Assembly: GCF_004310335.1 (NCBI RefSeq)
Contig: NZ_SIRS01000005.1
Coordinates: forward strand, 124,001 to 188,000
Reading direction: 5' to 3'
DNA from: Hyunsoonleella pacifica
Lineage (GTDB): Bacteria > Bacteroidota > Bacteroidia > Flavobacteriales > Flavobacteriaceae
DNA length: 64,000 nucleotides
This document shows positions 34,118-43,638 of this stretch, one piece after another (the first letter of the stretch is position 1; each line of letters starts with the position of its first letter). The notes under the pieces were generated by a model, which had not been told where the DNA came from, ran no database searches, and saw only the letters and a program-made list of their open reading frames with translations. Position numbers and translations under genes: made by a program.

Positions 34118-35464
34118 TTATTTGAATTTAGGCAAACTTTGAACTAACATTCCACTATAGTCCTCAGCAAGTTCGGCATCTATATCCCTTAAATATTCTT
34201 TTAGAGCTTTTAGAGTTGAATGACCTGTGACAAGCATTAATTTATCATAGGTTTCTGTTATAGTATATTTTTTCCTGAATTCGCTAAATAATATTGTAAT
34301 GATTGTATGCCTGAAAGAGTACATGGTATGGTCATCCGTTAGTTGGTAATTAATGTTTTGCTCAATTAGATACTCATTGAATTTCGTTTTTAAACGCCCA
34401 TATCTCTTTGTGAAATATTCTCTTCTACTTGTTTCTTGTACTTCCTTTCCGTTTTTTCCTTTTACCAACCAAGATTTTCCCATACCACCTGGAGTAAAAA
34501 GAAGTGCATTTTGCTTAGAATAGTCCAGATTCAACAATTCCGAAACAACTAGATCAGGAATGAGTTTCCTTTTTGTGGGCTTGTTTTTTGCTTTAACATA
34601 AAGATATTTTTCTGGAATAATCAAATCCTTTAAGCGCAATCTACATACTTCTATAGGTCGTAAAAAATTATAGGCTACTACTTTCACAAATAAGAATAAC
34701 AAGGGGTCATTCTCAATCATAAATTTGAAAAGTTCTTCTAATATTGAAATTGGATAAGTTTTATGTACTACTGAATTGGTTTTAAGATCATCAATATCCT
34801 TAATGAAGTTTCTTGGAATAATTTCATCCTTTTCTAGAACACCGAAAAATGAACTCAATACGGTTTTATGATTATTGCTAGAGCGAGAATTAGAAATTCC
34901 ATTCAAATAAAGATTTACATGCCTTTTTGTAACATCTAATATATTTCTTTTTAGAAGCCCTTTTTTTTCAAGATACTCCTTGAACAATTTATGTTTGCTC
35001 TTATAATCGGGTAGTGTGGTTGCCGATACTTTTTTAGTTCTATATTCCAATGCATAATCCAAGGCAGCTTCAGCAGTATAATTCAGTGATTCTTCATTAA
35101 AGAACTTTTTTCTGTCGTATGGTGAATGCCCTTGCTTTAACAATTCATGTATTACGTCCCTGAGCCATTCCAAATACTTTAACCGCTCCCTAACCGTCTT
35201 GAACTTTCTATTAGCCCCGTACATGATATGCGACTGGCGAACCATTTTGGGAGATCCATCTTTGTTTTTTAATGTTGGATGTTCATACGAATAATAAACG
35301 AACCATCTTTTCGAAAGGTCAAAATTGTCACCACCATGATAGATACGTGGCTCGATGTATTTCTTTTTTAAGCTGATAGGAAAGGTATCTTTATATTTAG
35401 TGAATTCTGATTCACTGTTTACGTTACTGTTTACGCTTTGTAAGATACTAAAAAAATAACTCAT
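34118..35464 (-). CDS. Tyrosine recombinase/integrase of the element
   Basis: Catalyses integration and excision at the adjacent tRNA gene. The 448-residue protein has an N-terminal SAM-like core-binding region (~125-230) and a catalytic domain with R269 (FLRPIEVCRLR), the YSFRH box (R385, H386), H415 (TGHSTLK) and nucleophile Y424 (KEYLRD), so it looks active. The ATG at 35464 is preferred; a TTG at 35494 would add ten residues. The gene ends at the element interior and starts 43 bases from the tRNA 3' end, the usual position for a tRNA-targeting integrase. Confidence 0.88.
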   Translation of the reverse strand: MSYFFSILQSVNSNVNSESEFTKYKDTFPISLKKKYIEPRIYHGGDNFDLSKRWFVYYSYEHPTLKNKDGSPKMVRQSHIMYGANRKFKTVRERLKYLEWLRDVIHELLKQGHSPYDRKKFFNEESLNYTAEAALDYALEYRTKKVSATTLPDYKSKHKLFKEYLEKKGLLKRNILDVTKRHVNLYLNGISNSRSSNNHKTVLSSFFGVLEKDEIIPRNFIKDIDDLKTNSVVHKTYPISILEELFKFMIENDPLLFLFVKVVAYNFLRPIEVCRLRLKDLIIPEKYLYVKAKNKPTKRKLIPDLVVSELLNLDYSKQNALLFTPGGMGKSWLVKGKNGKEVQETSRREYFTKRYGRLKTKFNEYLIEQNINYQLTDDHTMYSFRHTIITILFSEFRKKYTITETYDKLMLVTGHSTLKALKEYLRDIDAELAEDYSGMLVQSLPKFK

Positions 35465-35507
35465 TGTATTAAGACTTAAAATCTTGAATAACAATGAGTT
35501 ATTGTTG

Positions 35508-35580
<73 letters not shown>

Positions 35581-35591
35581 ATATTGGACGA

Positions 35592-35621
35592 CAAATATAC
35601 AACCCTTTTTAGATTTAGCAA
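35592..35621 (-). promoter_or_regulatory. Promoter of tRNA-fMet
   Basis: On the minus strand TATATTTG (35592-35599) matches the Bacteroidota -7 element TAnnTTTG, with TTG (35619-35621) 19 bases upstream as the -33 element. The -7 box lies 11 bases before the tRNA 5' end. Confidence 0.7.
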
Positions 35622-35639
35622 TGCTTTATTTTGAAAAAT

Positions 35640-35822
35640 TTATTGTTCTATACTAGTTGCCTGAAACTCTGCGATTTCTGAATTAAAAAAGGTAATCTTT
35701 ATTTGTATTGGGTTACAGCACACTTAACAATCTTCAATATACTCTTGTTTCATTATAGAATCATCTAACAACATTGAGATCTCCTCCCAACAATATGGAC
35801 AAACAAAATAGTGTTCTTTCAT
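35640..35822 (-). pseudogene. CPXCG-type cysteine-rich protein gene with in-frame stop
   Basis: From the ATG at 35822 the frame encodes a 60-residue zinc-ribbon-like protein: FVCPYC at residues 7-11, QEYIEDC at 26-32, then a TAA at codon 33 (35724-35726). The same frame continues as VCCNPIQIKITF to a normal stop at 35640-35642. In the family the segment reads IEDCxVCC without interruption, so one base change (GAA to TAA, or similar) explains the stop. The usual G after CPXC is W here. It may be a recent loss or a sequencing error. Confidence 0.7.
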
Positions 35823-35839
35823 ATATAAATATAAAAAAA

Positions 35840-35857
35840 GGCACAATTACTTGTGCC
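35840..35857 (-). terminator. Terminator of the LRR protein gene
   Basis: On the minus strand GGCACAA and TTGTGCC pair around a four-base loop and are followed by a run of seven Ts, 32 bases after the stop of the LRR gene. Confidence 0.85.
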
Positions 35858-35888
35858 TTTTACCAATAACTATTTTTCAAACTATTTA

Positions 35889-36713
35889 TTAATCTTTTTC
35901 AATGTCCATTGTTGCTGTTGAATTATTAGATTCAATCAACATCAACGATGGTGGATTTTTTCCTGATACACTAATGTATTCTTTGTTTAGCTTGTTATCG
36001 CTAACCATTATTGTATTTAATTTTGTTAAGTTTATAAACTCAATAGGTACATCTCCTGTAAATTGGTTTGTAGATAATAATAACTCTTCCAATTCTGTTA
36101 ACTGAGCCATTTCTACTGGAATTTCTCCATCCATTTTATTATCCATTACACTAAACTTCTTTAACTTTTCTAATGCTTGGATTTCTCGTGGAATATTACC
36201 AGTTAAAAAATTACTTCCAATTAAGAGCTCTTCAAGATTTGTCAAGCCCATAATAGATAAAGGAATATTACCTGTAAGTTGGTTACTATATAATTTTAAT
36301 GATTTCAACTTTTTTAATTGTCCTAACTCAGATGGAATTTCTCCTTCAAACTTATTCATAAACAACTCTAAAGTTTCAAGGTCTTGTAAATTACTTAATG
36401 CAGTTGGTACATTACCTGTTAAACCATTAAAACCTAGATTTAATTTTACCAATCCTTTAAGGTTTCCTATTTCAGCTGGTAATGGTCCTCTTAAATTGTT
36501 GAAAGGTAAATTAATTTCTACTACTTTATTATTTTCTATTCTAACACCATGCCATGTATCTATTGATGATGCTGTATCCCATGGGGAATTCCATTCTGCA
36601 CCATTAGTACTATTGTACAATGCCAATAATGCTTCCTTTTCGCTATTAGAAATATTAGCAAAGGCTGCAAATGATATTAAAAAAGTTAAGATTGTATACT
36701 TTAGGTTTTTCAT
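35889..36713 (-). CDS. Secreted leucine-rich-repeat protein
   Basis: A 274-residue protein with a Sec signal peptide (residues 1-19, ending AAFA). The capping segment (SEKEALLALYNSTNGAEW...) and about seven repeats of ~23-24 residues in plant-like form (LxxLxxLxLxxNxLTGxIP) are the same as in other Bacteroidota LRR proteins. It probably binds proteins or glycans at the cell surface or in the periplasm. There is no obvious type IX sorting domain at the C-terminus. It is a monocistronic minus-strand gene with its own terminator. Confidence 0.85.
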   Translation of the reverse strand: MKNLKYTILTFLISFAAFANISNSEKEALLALYNSTNGAEWNSPWDTASSIDTWHGVRIENNKVVEINLPFNNLRGPLPAEIGNLKGLVKLNLGFNGLTGNVPTALSNLQDLETLELFMNKFEGEIPSELGQLKKLKSLKLYSNQLTGNIPLSIMGLTNLEELLIGSNFLTGNIPREIQALEKLKKFSVMDNKMDGEIPVEMAQLTELEELLLSTNQFTGDVPIEFINLTKLNTIMVSDNKLNKEYISVSGKNPPSLMLIESNNSTATMDIEKD

Positions 36714-36814
36714 CTTTAGGTTGATTTGGGACTAATTTCTATTACGAAAATAGCAACCAAATAGATAAAAAACTATTTTTATCGATGAAATACATAAAAT
36801 TTTAACATTTCACA

Positions 36815-38722
36815 CTAAACTAATGCTTCAATCTGCATTTGAACATCTTCCCATTGCTGCATATAGACATCTAAATCTGATTTCTTTTTTTGGTAATTAT
36901 CAAAGAAATTAGGTTTTGAGGTTGCCTCATGATAATTAATTTCCAACTCTAAATCAATGGCTTTTATTTCTTTTTCTAATTGTGATATTTTAGATTCAAT
37001 ATTACTTAACTTATTATTTAAAGATTTTAATCGTTTTTGTTCTTCATAAGATTGATTCTTTTTCGCTTTTGGCAACTCTTTTACTGCTGTACGCTTTTCA
37101 ACTTCTCTTAAGTTTTCAACCTGTCGCTCTTCTAAGTAATAGTCTATATCTCCAAGGTATTCTTTTATTTTATGATCTTTAAACTCATAAACCATATTGG
37201 TTAATCCTTGTAGAAAATCCCTATCGTGAGATACTAACAGAAGCGTACCTTCAAAACGCTTTAAGGCTTCTTTTAGCACATTTTTAGATTTGATATCTAA
37301 GTGATTGGTAGGCTCATCCATAATAAGCACGTTAAAAGGCTGTAACATTAGCTTTGCTAATGCTAAACGGTTTCGCTCTCCTCCTGACAATACTTTTACA
37401 TATTTCTCTACCTCATCGCCTCTAAACAAAAACGATCCTAATATATCGCGTACTTTACTTCTATTAGTTTCATTGGCCGCATCTATCATGGTATCTAAAA
37501 CCGTTTTATTACCATCTAAATATTCTGCCTGGTTTTGAGCAAAATAGCCTATTTGCACATTATGCCCCAATTTTAAACTGCCGTTATATTTAATCTCATC
37601 TACTATTATTTTGGCTAAAGTGGATTTGCCTTGCCCATTTTGTCCAACAAAGGCGGTTTTACTATCGCGTTCAATTAATAAATCAATTGACTTTAGTACA
37701 TGATTGTCCCCATAACTTTTTGAAATAGCTGAAGCCTCTACAACTACTTTTCCTGGAGTAACCGAAACAGGGAAATTTAAAGTCATTACACTGTTATCAT
37801 CTTCATCAACTTCAATACGCTCAATTTTATCTAATTTTTTAATTAGCGATTGTGCCATTGTAGCCTTTGACGCCTTGGCCCTAAACTTTTCAATAAGTTT
37901 CTCAGTATGTTCAATCTGTTTTTGTTGATTTTTTTGAGATGCCAGTTGCTGATCTCTAATTTCTTTTCTAAGAACTAAATACTTAGAATATGGTTTTGGA
38001 TAATCGTATATACGCCCTAAAGAAATCTCTATGGTTCTATTAGTAACGTTATCCAAAAACATTTTATCGTGAGATACTATCACTACTGCTCCTGAATAAT
38101 TTTTTAAAAAACCTTCTAACCAAATAATAGACTCAATATCTAAATGGTTTGTAGGCTCATCCAAAAGCAAAATATCGTTATCTTGAAGCAGTAACTTGGC
38201 AAGCTCTATACGCATACGCCACCCCCCAGAAAACGTGTCAGTAAGGCTATCAAAATCTTCACGTTTAAAACCTAAACCTTGTAATATTTTCTCTGTATTA
38301 CCTTGATAATTGTAACCTCCAAGTATTTCATATTGATGCTGAAAATCGTTAATATCAATCATTAACTGATTATACCCTTCACTTTCGTAATCGGTACGTT
38401 CGGCTAATTGGGTATTTATGCCTTCCATTTTAGCTTCTATCCCTTTAATCTCAGTAAAGGCTTGGTAGGCTTCTTCTAAAACAGTTCTTCCAAGAACAAA
38501 ATCTATATCTTGTTTTAAAAACCCAATCTTTAAAGCTTTATCTGCAGCAATTTGTCCTGAATCTGGTTCTAATTCTTTTGATAAAATTTTGAGCATTGTA
38601 GATTTCCCTGCTCCGTTTTTACCAATTAAACCTATTCTATCGCCATTCCCAAGTTTAAACGTGATATCTTCAAAGAGGTATTCTCCTTGAAATGAAATAG
38701 ATAAATTATGAATGTTAAGCAT
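36815..38722 (-). CDS. ABC-F family ATPase (ribosome-associated type)
   Basis: A cytosolic protein of 635 residues with two ABC cassettes and no membrane domain. The first cassette has GKNGAGKST near residue 34 and LLDEPTNHLD near 190; the second has GQNGQGKST near 355 and IMDEPTNHLD near 470. A linker (~245-310) between them and a C-terminal coiled coil (~545-635) match Uup/YdiF-type members, which act on the ribosome or in precise excision control. No transporter partner is encoded nearby. Confidence 0.88.
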   Translation of the reverse strand: MLNIHNLSISFQGEYLFEDITFKLGNGDRIGLIGKNGAGKSTMLKILSKELEPDSGQIAADKALKIGFLKQDIDFVLGRTVLEEAYQAFTEIKGIEAKMEGINTQLAERTDYESEGYNQLMIDINDFQHQYEILGGYNYQGNTEKILQGLGFKREDFDSLTDTFSGGWRMRIELAKLLLQDNDILLLDEPTNHLDIESIIWLEGFLKNYSGAVVIVSHDKMFLDNVTNRTIEISLGRIYDYPKPYSKYLVLRKEIRDQQLASQKNQQKQIEHTEKLIEKFRAKASKATMAQSLIKKLDKIERIEVDEDDNSVMTLNFPVSVTPGKVVVEASAISKSYGDNHVLKSIDLLIERDSKTAFVGQNGQGKSTLAKIIVDEIKYNGSLKLGHNVQIGYFAQNQAEYLDGNKTVLDTMIDAANETNRSKVRDILGSFLFRGDEVEKYVKVLSGGERNRLALAKLMLQPFNVLIMDEPTNHLDIKSKNVLKEALKRFEGTLLLVSHDRDFLQGLTNMVYEFKDHKIKEYLGDIDYYLEERQVENLREVEKRTAVKELPKAKKNQSYEEQKRLKSLNNKLSNIESKISQLEKEIKAIDLELEINYHEATSKPNFFDNYQKKKSDLDVYMQQWEDVQMQIEALV

Positions 38723-38788
38723 AGAAATGTGACTTTAGTTACAGTCGTTTAAACTTTAAAATATACCTTTGTATTATAATATTGCGAG

Positions 38789-38796
38789 CAAAAATA
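38789..38796 (-). promoter_or_regulatory. Candidate -7 box of the ABC-F gene
   Basis: TATTTTTG on the minus strand fits TAnnTTTG and lies 66 bases before the ATG at 38722. No clear -33 element was assigned. Confidence 0.4.
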
Positions 38797-38823
38797 CAAT
38801 AAAAAATTACTTGTGATTTTTTA

Positions 38824-38846
38824 TTTAGATTCCCGTTTCCTCGGGA
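38824..38846. repeat. REP-like palindromic intergenic element (TTTAGATTCCCG type)
   Basis: TTTAGATTCCCG (38824-38835) continues into CGGGA (38842-38846), giving a TCCCG-TTTCCT-CGGGA hairpin. A related degenerate element lies at 54237-54265. Sequences of this form are frequent between genes in flavobacterial chromosomes. Confidence 0.45.
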
Positions 38847-38905
38847 CAGATAATTTTAACTGAATCCTCGACACTATGAGTTGAGAAGCCATTTTTAATA
38901 AAGAA

Positions 38906-39304
38906 ATGTTTAAAAAAGGAACCAAAATTTATAGCATTTTAACTGGATGTTGTCCTAAATGCCATCAGGAGTCTATGTACAGTAATAAAAATGCCTATGC
39001 ATTATCTGAGACATTAAAGGTAAACGAACGTTGCTCTAAGTGTAATACAAAATATAGGATTGAACCTTCTTTCTTCTATGGCGCCATGTACGTAAGTTAT
39101 GCTGTTGGTATCGCTTTTGGCGTAGCTGCTTTTGTGGTTAGTAACTTAATATTGGGTGCAGATTTAAAAATTACCTTTATTTCTATAGTGGGCACACTAA
39201 TAGTGTTTATGCCAATTATTATGAGACTTTCAAGAAATATTTGGATTAATATGTTTATGAGTTATGATGAAACTCTAGTGCATAAAAATGAGAAAACTAA
39301 TTAA
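38906..39304 (+). CDS. DUF983 membrane protein
   Basis: A 132-residue protein with a zinc-ribbon-like start (CCPKC at ~12-16 and CSKCNTKY at ~43-50) followed by two transmembrane helices (~62-90 and ~94-113). This is the DUF983 layout; the function of the family is unknown. It converges on the FAD-oxidoreductase gene, the two stops overlapping by eight bases. Confidence 0.85.
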   Translation: MFKKGTKIYSILTGCCPKCHQESMYSNKNAYALSETLKVNERCSKCNTKYRIEPSFFYGAMYVSYAVGIAFGVAAFVVSNLILGADLKITFISIVGTLIVFMPIIMRLSRNIWINMFMSYDETLVHKNEKTN

Positions 39305-40337
39305 GTCTTGATAAACTAATTTCTCGATCCAAAGGGTTTTCATTGTCAATAAACTCAAAAAGTTGCTTTGCTACATAAGGTCCAATCATTACTCCTCTTG
39401 TCCCTAACCCATTTAATAAATACATATTTTCATGGGTTTTATGCTTACCTACTAAAGGTCTTCTATCTCTTACAGTAGGTCTTATACCTGCTACTTGGTT
39501 TATAATTTCAAACGGACAAGAAATCATACTTTTTAATCCGTCTAAAAGTTTCATTTTTGCTTTATCTGTAGTATTATGTGTTAAATCGTATAATTCATAA
39601 GTTGCCCCAACTACATACAAATCATTACCTATCGGAATTAAAAACACAGGACCTTTTAGGACAAAATCAATTTTTAATTCTGGAGCGTGAATAGTTAGTA
39701 ACTCTCCTTTAGTTGGGCTTAAAGGTAAGTCTGTAAAAAATGGATTTTTTGTAACTCCAAAGCCTTCAGAAAAAACAATATGCTTGGCATTGATATTATT
39801 GTAGGTTATAGGTTGTTTTTTAACATTTAGGGCATCATAGTTAAACGATTCCTGAATTAAAGCGTTATGAGAGTTTAAAAAAGTTTTATACGATGTAATG
39901 AGCTTACTTACATCTATACGGCCAGTGTGTAATACTTTACCAAAACCGTAATCTGCTTTTATTCCAGCATTTTCATTTGCAATAATAGCACTCGATAGGT
40001 AAGTCTTCAATTTTGGTTTATCTGTAGCTATAAACCAATTGTTCTGCTCCTCGATTGAAGCAAACTTTCTATATACTGGAATCTTATAGTCTAAGGTAAC
40101 TTTTAAAAGCTTTTCTAAATCGCTGTAATGTTGCAAAGCTAAGTTTAGTTGCTCATCACTTTTCCATACTGAAGTAAAGCGTTTTAAAACTACAGGATTA
40201 TACAATCCTCCTGCCACAACTGATGATTTTTGCGAGCTATCATCAAATACCACAAATGTTTTATTATGTGCTCGTAATTGTTCGCAAAAACTTATTCCTG
40301 CTAAACCTAGGCCTACAACTATATAATCTACTTGCAT
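39297..40337 (-). CDS. FAD-dependent oxidoreductase (DAO family)
   Basis: A 346-residue flavoprotein of the D-amino-acid-oxidase/glycine-oxidase fold. The Rossmann start IVVGLGLAGISFCEQL (5-20) binds FAD, and a VAGIRPTVRDRRPLVG segment near residue 285 plus GLGTRGVMIGPYVAK near 315 form the conserved C-terminal FAD site. The substrate is not evident; an amine or amino acid is likely. It is the last gene before the gld operon and read in the same direction, but a terminator at 40388-40409 separates them. Confidence 0.85.
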   Translation of the reverse strand: MQVDYIVVGLGLAGISFCEQLRAHNKTFVVFDDSSQKSSVVAGGLYNPVVLKRFTSVWKSDEQLNLALQHYSDLEKLLKVTLDYKIPVYRKFASIEEQNNWFIATDKPKLKTYLSSAIIANENAGIKADYGFGKVLHTGRIDVSKLITSYKTFLNSHNALIQESFNYDALNVKKQPITYNNINAKHIVFSEGFGVTKNPFFTDLPLSPTKGELLTIHAPELKIDFVLKGPVFLIPIGNDLYVVGATYELYDLTHNTTDKAKMKLLDGLKSMISCPFEIINQVAGIRPTVRDRRPLVGKHKTHENMYLLNGLGTRGVMIGPYVAKQLFEFIDNENPLDREISLSRLN

Positions 40338-40387
40338 TTTGCGAAGATAAAAAATGGATACCTGTCTTTATATAAATCACAAAAAAA

Positions 40388-40409
40388 ACGCCTACTTTTC
40401 AGTAGGCGT
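40388..40409 (-). terminator. Terminator of the gldKLMN operon
   Basis: On the minus strand ACGCCTACT and AGTAGGCGT pair around a four-base loop and are followed by eight Ts, 24 bases after the gldN stop. Confidence 0.9.
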
Positions 40410-40432
40410 TTCCATATAATTTTGAATTTAAA

Positions 40433-41323
40433 TTAGTATGTCCACATATCTAATTCAAAATCTCTAATTTTTGTTTTGATACGTTCGGATTCTAAAAGCT
40501 GCATTAATGCATTATCCGAAATATATTCATTTACTTTTCTATCGCCTTGAACATTTTCCTCTTTATAGATATAGCCTTGGAAACGTCTGGAATTTAGTAA
40601 ATGATCAAACGAGTGTGGTATAGCACTATTAGTATTATTAAAGGCCTTAGATTCATGTAATACTTCTCTAGCATCTGGGAAAAACACCCAAAATAATGGC
40701 ACTAAGTCAGGGTTTTCATCATCAATAAAGTTAACATCTGGAGCTACTGGAGCAATTCCCAAAAGCCTGTACTTCATTTCAGCATGGCGCTTATCAAAAT
40801 ACCATAATCCTTTCACTCTATATTCAACAATATCAGCAGCAGTAATATCGCGTCTATCGATAAACTCATCAGATAACTCTTCTCCTGCATTTAATTGCTC
40901 GATACCATATTCGGTAGTATCAATTTTAGACAAAGCTGCTTCAATATCCTTTAGCGTACGCTTTGTTGTGAAATAAGAATCGTCATAAATGTTTTTAATT
41001 TTACCATTTTTAATGCTTTTCATTAAAACATCATACAATGAACGTCTGTTACTACCAATATTGTTGGTGTCGATAGGATAATATAATGGAAAGTTTGCGC
41101 GCTCATCAAGGCTTACTCTTTCCCATACCATTTTAGAATAGAGTATATCTCTATCATCAACATACCCATACTCTAATGGTTTATCGTTATCAATAGCTTT
41201 TTGTTCTTCTGTTCTTACTCCTATTTCTTCTGGACTTTTAGCATTAAGTATATTAGCTTGTGCAAATACACTTGACACTGTAAAAACAGTTACAACAGTT
41301 AATAAAACACTTTTCAAATTCAT
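40433..41323 (-). CDS. gldN: Gliding motility protein GldN (type IX secretion)
   Basis: Periplasmic component of the type IX secretion machinery, associated with the GldK/GldN ring under the outer membrane. The 296-residue protein has a signal peptide (residues 1-21, ending FAQA) and the GldN pattern of SPEEIG near residue 30, DDRDILYSKMVWE at ~56-68 and a YRVKGLWYFDKR segment near 175. It is last in gldK-L-M-N, as expected. A 10-base-arm stem-loop lies between it and gldM. Confidence 0.93.
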   Translation of the reverse strand: MNLKSVLLTVVTVFTVSSVFAQANILNAKSPEEIGVRTEEQKAIDNDKPLEYGYVDDRDILYSKMVWERVSLDERANFPLYYPIDTNNIGSNRRSLYDVLMKSIKNGKIKNIYDDSYFTTKRTLKDIEAALSKIDTTEYGIEQLNAGEELSDEFIDRRDITAADIVEYRVKGLWYFDKRHAEMKYRLLGIAPVAPDVNFIDDENPDLVPLFWVFFPDAREVLHESKAFNNTNSAIPHSFDHLLNSRRFQGYIYKEENVQGDRKVNEYISDNALMQLLESERIKTKIRDFELDMWTY

Positions 41324-41345
41324 CTTATTCCTTATTTTATGTGTT

Positions 41346-41375
41346 ATTAGGCTAACCGCTAACGATTAGCCTAAT
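41346..41375 (-). promoter_or_regulatory. Intercistronic stem-loop, gldM-gldN
   Basis: Perfect 10-base arms ATTAGGCTAA (41346-41355) and TTAGCCTAAT (41366-41375) with a 10-base loop, six bases after the gldM stop. No T tract follows. It may act in mRNA stability or partial attenuation rather than full termination. Confidence 0.6.
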
Positions 41376-41380
41376 ATATT

Positions 41381-42943
41381 TTAATTTGTAAGCTCAACAA
41401 ATACTGGAGATACTTTTTTAAGAATCACACTTACGCCACTTGCTTTTGCTTCTATATCAAATATTTGAACACCAGAACCACGCTTCGCTTTACGTAAAGC
41501 ACTTTTAGCTCTGTCATTTAATTTGTTTCCTCTTACATTAATTGTAGGCTGTCCTGGAACTTTAAATTTAAATCCGCTAACTCTGAGTGGTAATTCAAAA
41601 TCGAAATCATCAAACTTAGCACCGATAGAAGATTTTTCTAAACTCTGACGTTGCATTTTAATAGCACCATCCTCACCTCTTACAGTTCCTGTTGGCTTTG
41701 GTAAATCTTTAATTCTGAATTTAGCATTATCGCTAACTTTTCCACCATCAGGAAGTGTACCTGTTACATTAATAGTAACTTCTCTACCTTTGATAGATGT
41801 TGCATCCATAACATATTTACTACCACCACCTCTAGATAATCCTTGAGCACTAGCATTTACTTTGTTATCAGGAATACCAGCAAATGAAATCGTCATAGGG
41901 TTTTTAACACCTCTATACACCACATTCATTTTATCAGCAGAAATTGTAGCTGCATTTGGCTTAGCAACAGTTGCAAAAGATGATTTTACTGGAACTTCAA
42001 TTTCCTCACCACCTTCTCCAAAGATTAATTTACCTTCAATTTTGTGCTCTCCTACTCCACCAGTACCTATTTTAAGCTTTACCTTACCATCTTCAATAGC
42101 GTATTGATTTTCTGAAAGTTTTCTTCCATCTAAAGTCAATTCAACTCTCTTTGGCTTAGTAGTAGCATCTTTACGACCTAAAACGATTTGTCCATCAAAC
42201 TGCTCACCATTGAAATAGGCAGATTTTGAAGTCTCCATTAATGTTGTATAGTTCGTCATAGATAACTGAGCTGCTTGAGTACCTTGTAGCATCGTTGATA
42301 AAATTTGAGACTCAGTAGTTTTGATATCAGCTTGCAATTGCGTCATTTTTGTTAATGAAGCCACTAAAGGAAAACCTTTGTAGTGGTAGTCTAACCAATC
42401 TACTTTGATACCATCTCTGTTTTTTACCTGATCAGTATTAAACTTTTCATTAACTTCTTTTATTACTGGTGCCATTGCTGGATTATCTCCTAGTACTTCT
42501 GCAACACCTTCTCTAAAAGTTTTCATGTGGTTTAAGAAAGCTTGACCTTCTTCCTTTATTTTGTCTCCTTTAAAGAAATTTTGATCTAAATAATCTCCCT
42601 TATCCATTACTTCGTAATCTGTAGCATCATCAATTTTAGCTGTCATTTTTCCTTTTAACTCAGATAAATAAGAATCAAAATCATGAGCTAACTTGTCTAT
42701 TTGACTCGCTTTAGCCTGTAAAGGTTGATACTTCTCTGGTTGATCAGCAGCTTTTTGCTCTAAACTAGCCACAAAGCTTTCATTTCTTGCTTCGGTTGCC
42801 TCGTTGGACTCCGTTAATTTTTCGTTCATTAAACCGAACGCTGATAATACTTCTTTTGACATATTTAACGCTAACATCGCGATGAATATTAAATACATCA
42901 AGTTTATCATTTTCTGTCTTGGGGTTTCTTTTCCTCCTGCCAT
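41381..42943 (-). CDS. gldM: Gliding motility protein GldM (type IX motor subunit)
   Basis: Forms, with GldL, the proton-driven rotary motor of type IX secretion and gliding. The 520-residue protein has one transmembrane helix near residues 9-28 (KMINLMYLIFIAMLALNMSK), a helical periplasmic domain to ~220 and then beta-rich domains reaching toward the GldK/N ring. The residue pattern and length match GldM of Flavobacteriaceae. Confidence 0.95.
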   Translation of the reverse strand: MAGGKETPRQKMINLMYLIFIAMLALNMSKEVLSAFGLMNEKLTESNEATEARNESFVASLEQKAADQPEKYQPLQAKASQIDKLAHDFDSYLSELKGKMTAKIDDATDYEVMDKGDYLDQNFFKGDKIKEEGQAFLNHMKTFREGVAEVLGDNPAMAPVIKEVNEKFNTDQVKNRDGIKVDWLDYHYKGFPLVASLTKMTQLQADIKTTESQILSTMLQGTQAAQLSMTNYTTLMETSKSAYFNGEQFDGQIVLGRKDATTKPKRVELTLDGRKLSENQYAIEDGKVKLKIGTGGVGEHKIEGKLIFGEGGEEIEVPVKSSFATVAKPNAATISADKMNVVYRGVKNPMTISFAGIPDNKVNASAQGLSRGGGSKYVMDATSIKGREVTINVTGTLPDGGKVSDNAKFRIKDLPKPTGTVRGEDGAIKMQRQSLEKSSIGAKFDDFDFELPLRVSGFKFKVPGQPTINVRGNKLNDRAKSALRKAKRGSGVQIFDIEAKASGVSVILKKVSPVFVELTN

Positions 42944-42946
42944 GTG

Positions 42947-42990
42947 TAATTAGGTTTTTGGTTATTAAAAATTTGGGTAACCCCTAATTA
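42947..42990 (-). promoter_or_regulatory. Intercistronic stem-loop, gldL-gldM
   Basis: TAATTAGG (42947-42954) and CCTAATTA (42983-42990) form perfect 8-base arms with a 28-base loop; the second arm covers the gldL stop codon. This is the second of three stem-loops in the gaps of the operon. Confidence 0.5.
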
Positions 42991-43620
42991 TTTGTTCATT
43001 GCAGATAACATTCCACCATACACACCATTAAGCGACGATAAGTTTGAAGCTAAAGACTCCATTTGTTCTTTTAACTTAGCAGCATTTTCTACAGATTCTT
43101 CGTTAATAGAAGCTTGTTTGTTAATGCTTTCTAATTGTACTTTATAAAGGCTATTTAAAGATTCCATTTGTGCTGCTGCTAATGATAACTCTTCGCCATA
43201 TTTTTGAGTAGCTTGAATAGAATCTACAGTTGGAGAGATCCCTTTGGCTGCACCTTCGAAGTTTTTAATACTCTCACCTAAACTAGCCATTAATTCTCCA
43301 TCAATTTTAGCTTCTTTAAGTAACTCATCTAATTTTTGAGATAATACACCTTTAGGGTTTTGTGCTTCTTTACTTGAAGCTTGTCCTCCTGCTAATTCAG
43401 GATATACTAGAGACCAATCTAATTCATCATCTACAGGTTCGAAGGCTGATAATGCGAAAATAATTGCTTCTGTTACCAGACCTATGGTTAACATTACGTT
43501 ACCTGTTAAGAATCCGATTTCGAAATGTATAATTTTGAATAATGCTCCAACGATTACAATTGATGCTCCTAATCCGTAGGCCATATTCATAAATTTCTTG
43601 CTTGCTTTTGACTTTGCCAT
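42988..43620 (-). CDS. gldL: Gliding motility protein GldL (type IX motor stator)
   Basis: Inner-membrane protein of the GldLM motor. The 210-residue protein has two transmembrane helices in the first 60 residues (~8-28 and ~34-57), with the acidic and His residues (KIIHFEIGF) known to matter for proton flow in the family, then a soluble helical C-terminal part. The start at 43620 is the only ATG compatible with the first helix. Confidence 0.94.
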   Translation of the reverse strand: MAKSKASKKFMNMAYGLGASIVIVGALFKIIHFEIGFLTGNVMLTIGLVTEAIIFALSAFEPVDDELDWSLVYPELAGGQASSKEAQNPKGVLSQKLDELLKEAKIDGELMASLGESIKNFEGAAKGISPTVDSIQATQKYGEELSLAAAQMESLNSLYKVQLESINKQASINEESVENAAKLKEQMESLASNLSSLNGVYGGMLSAMNK

Positions 43621-43638
43621 AATTTTTGGTTTTTAATT

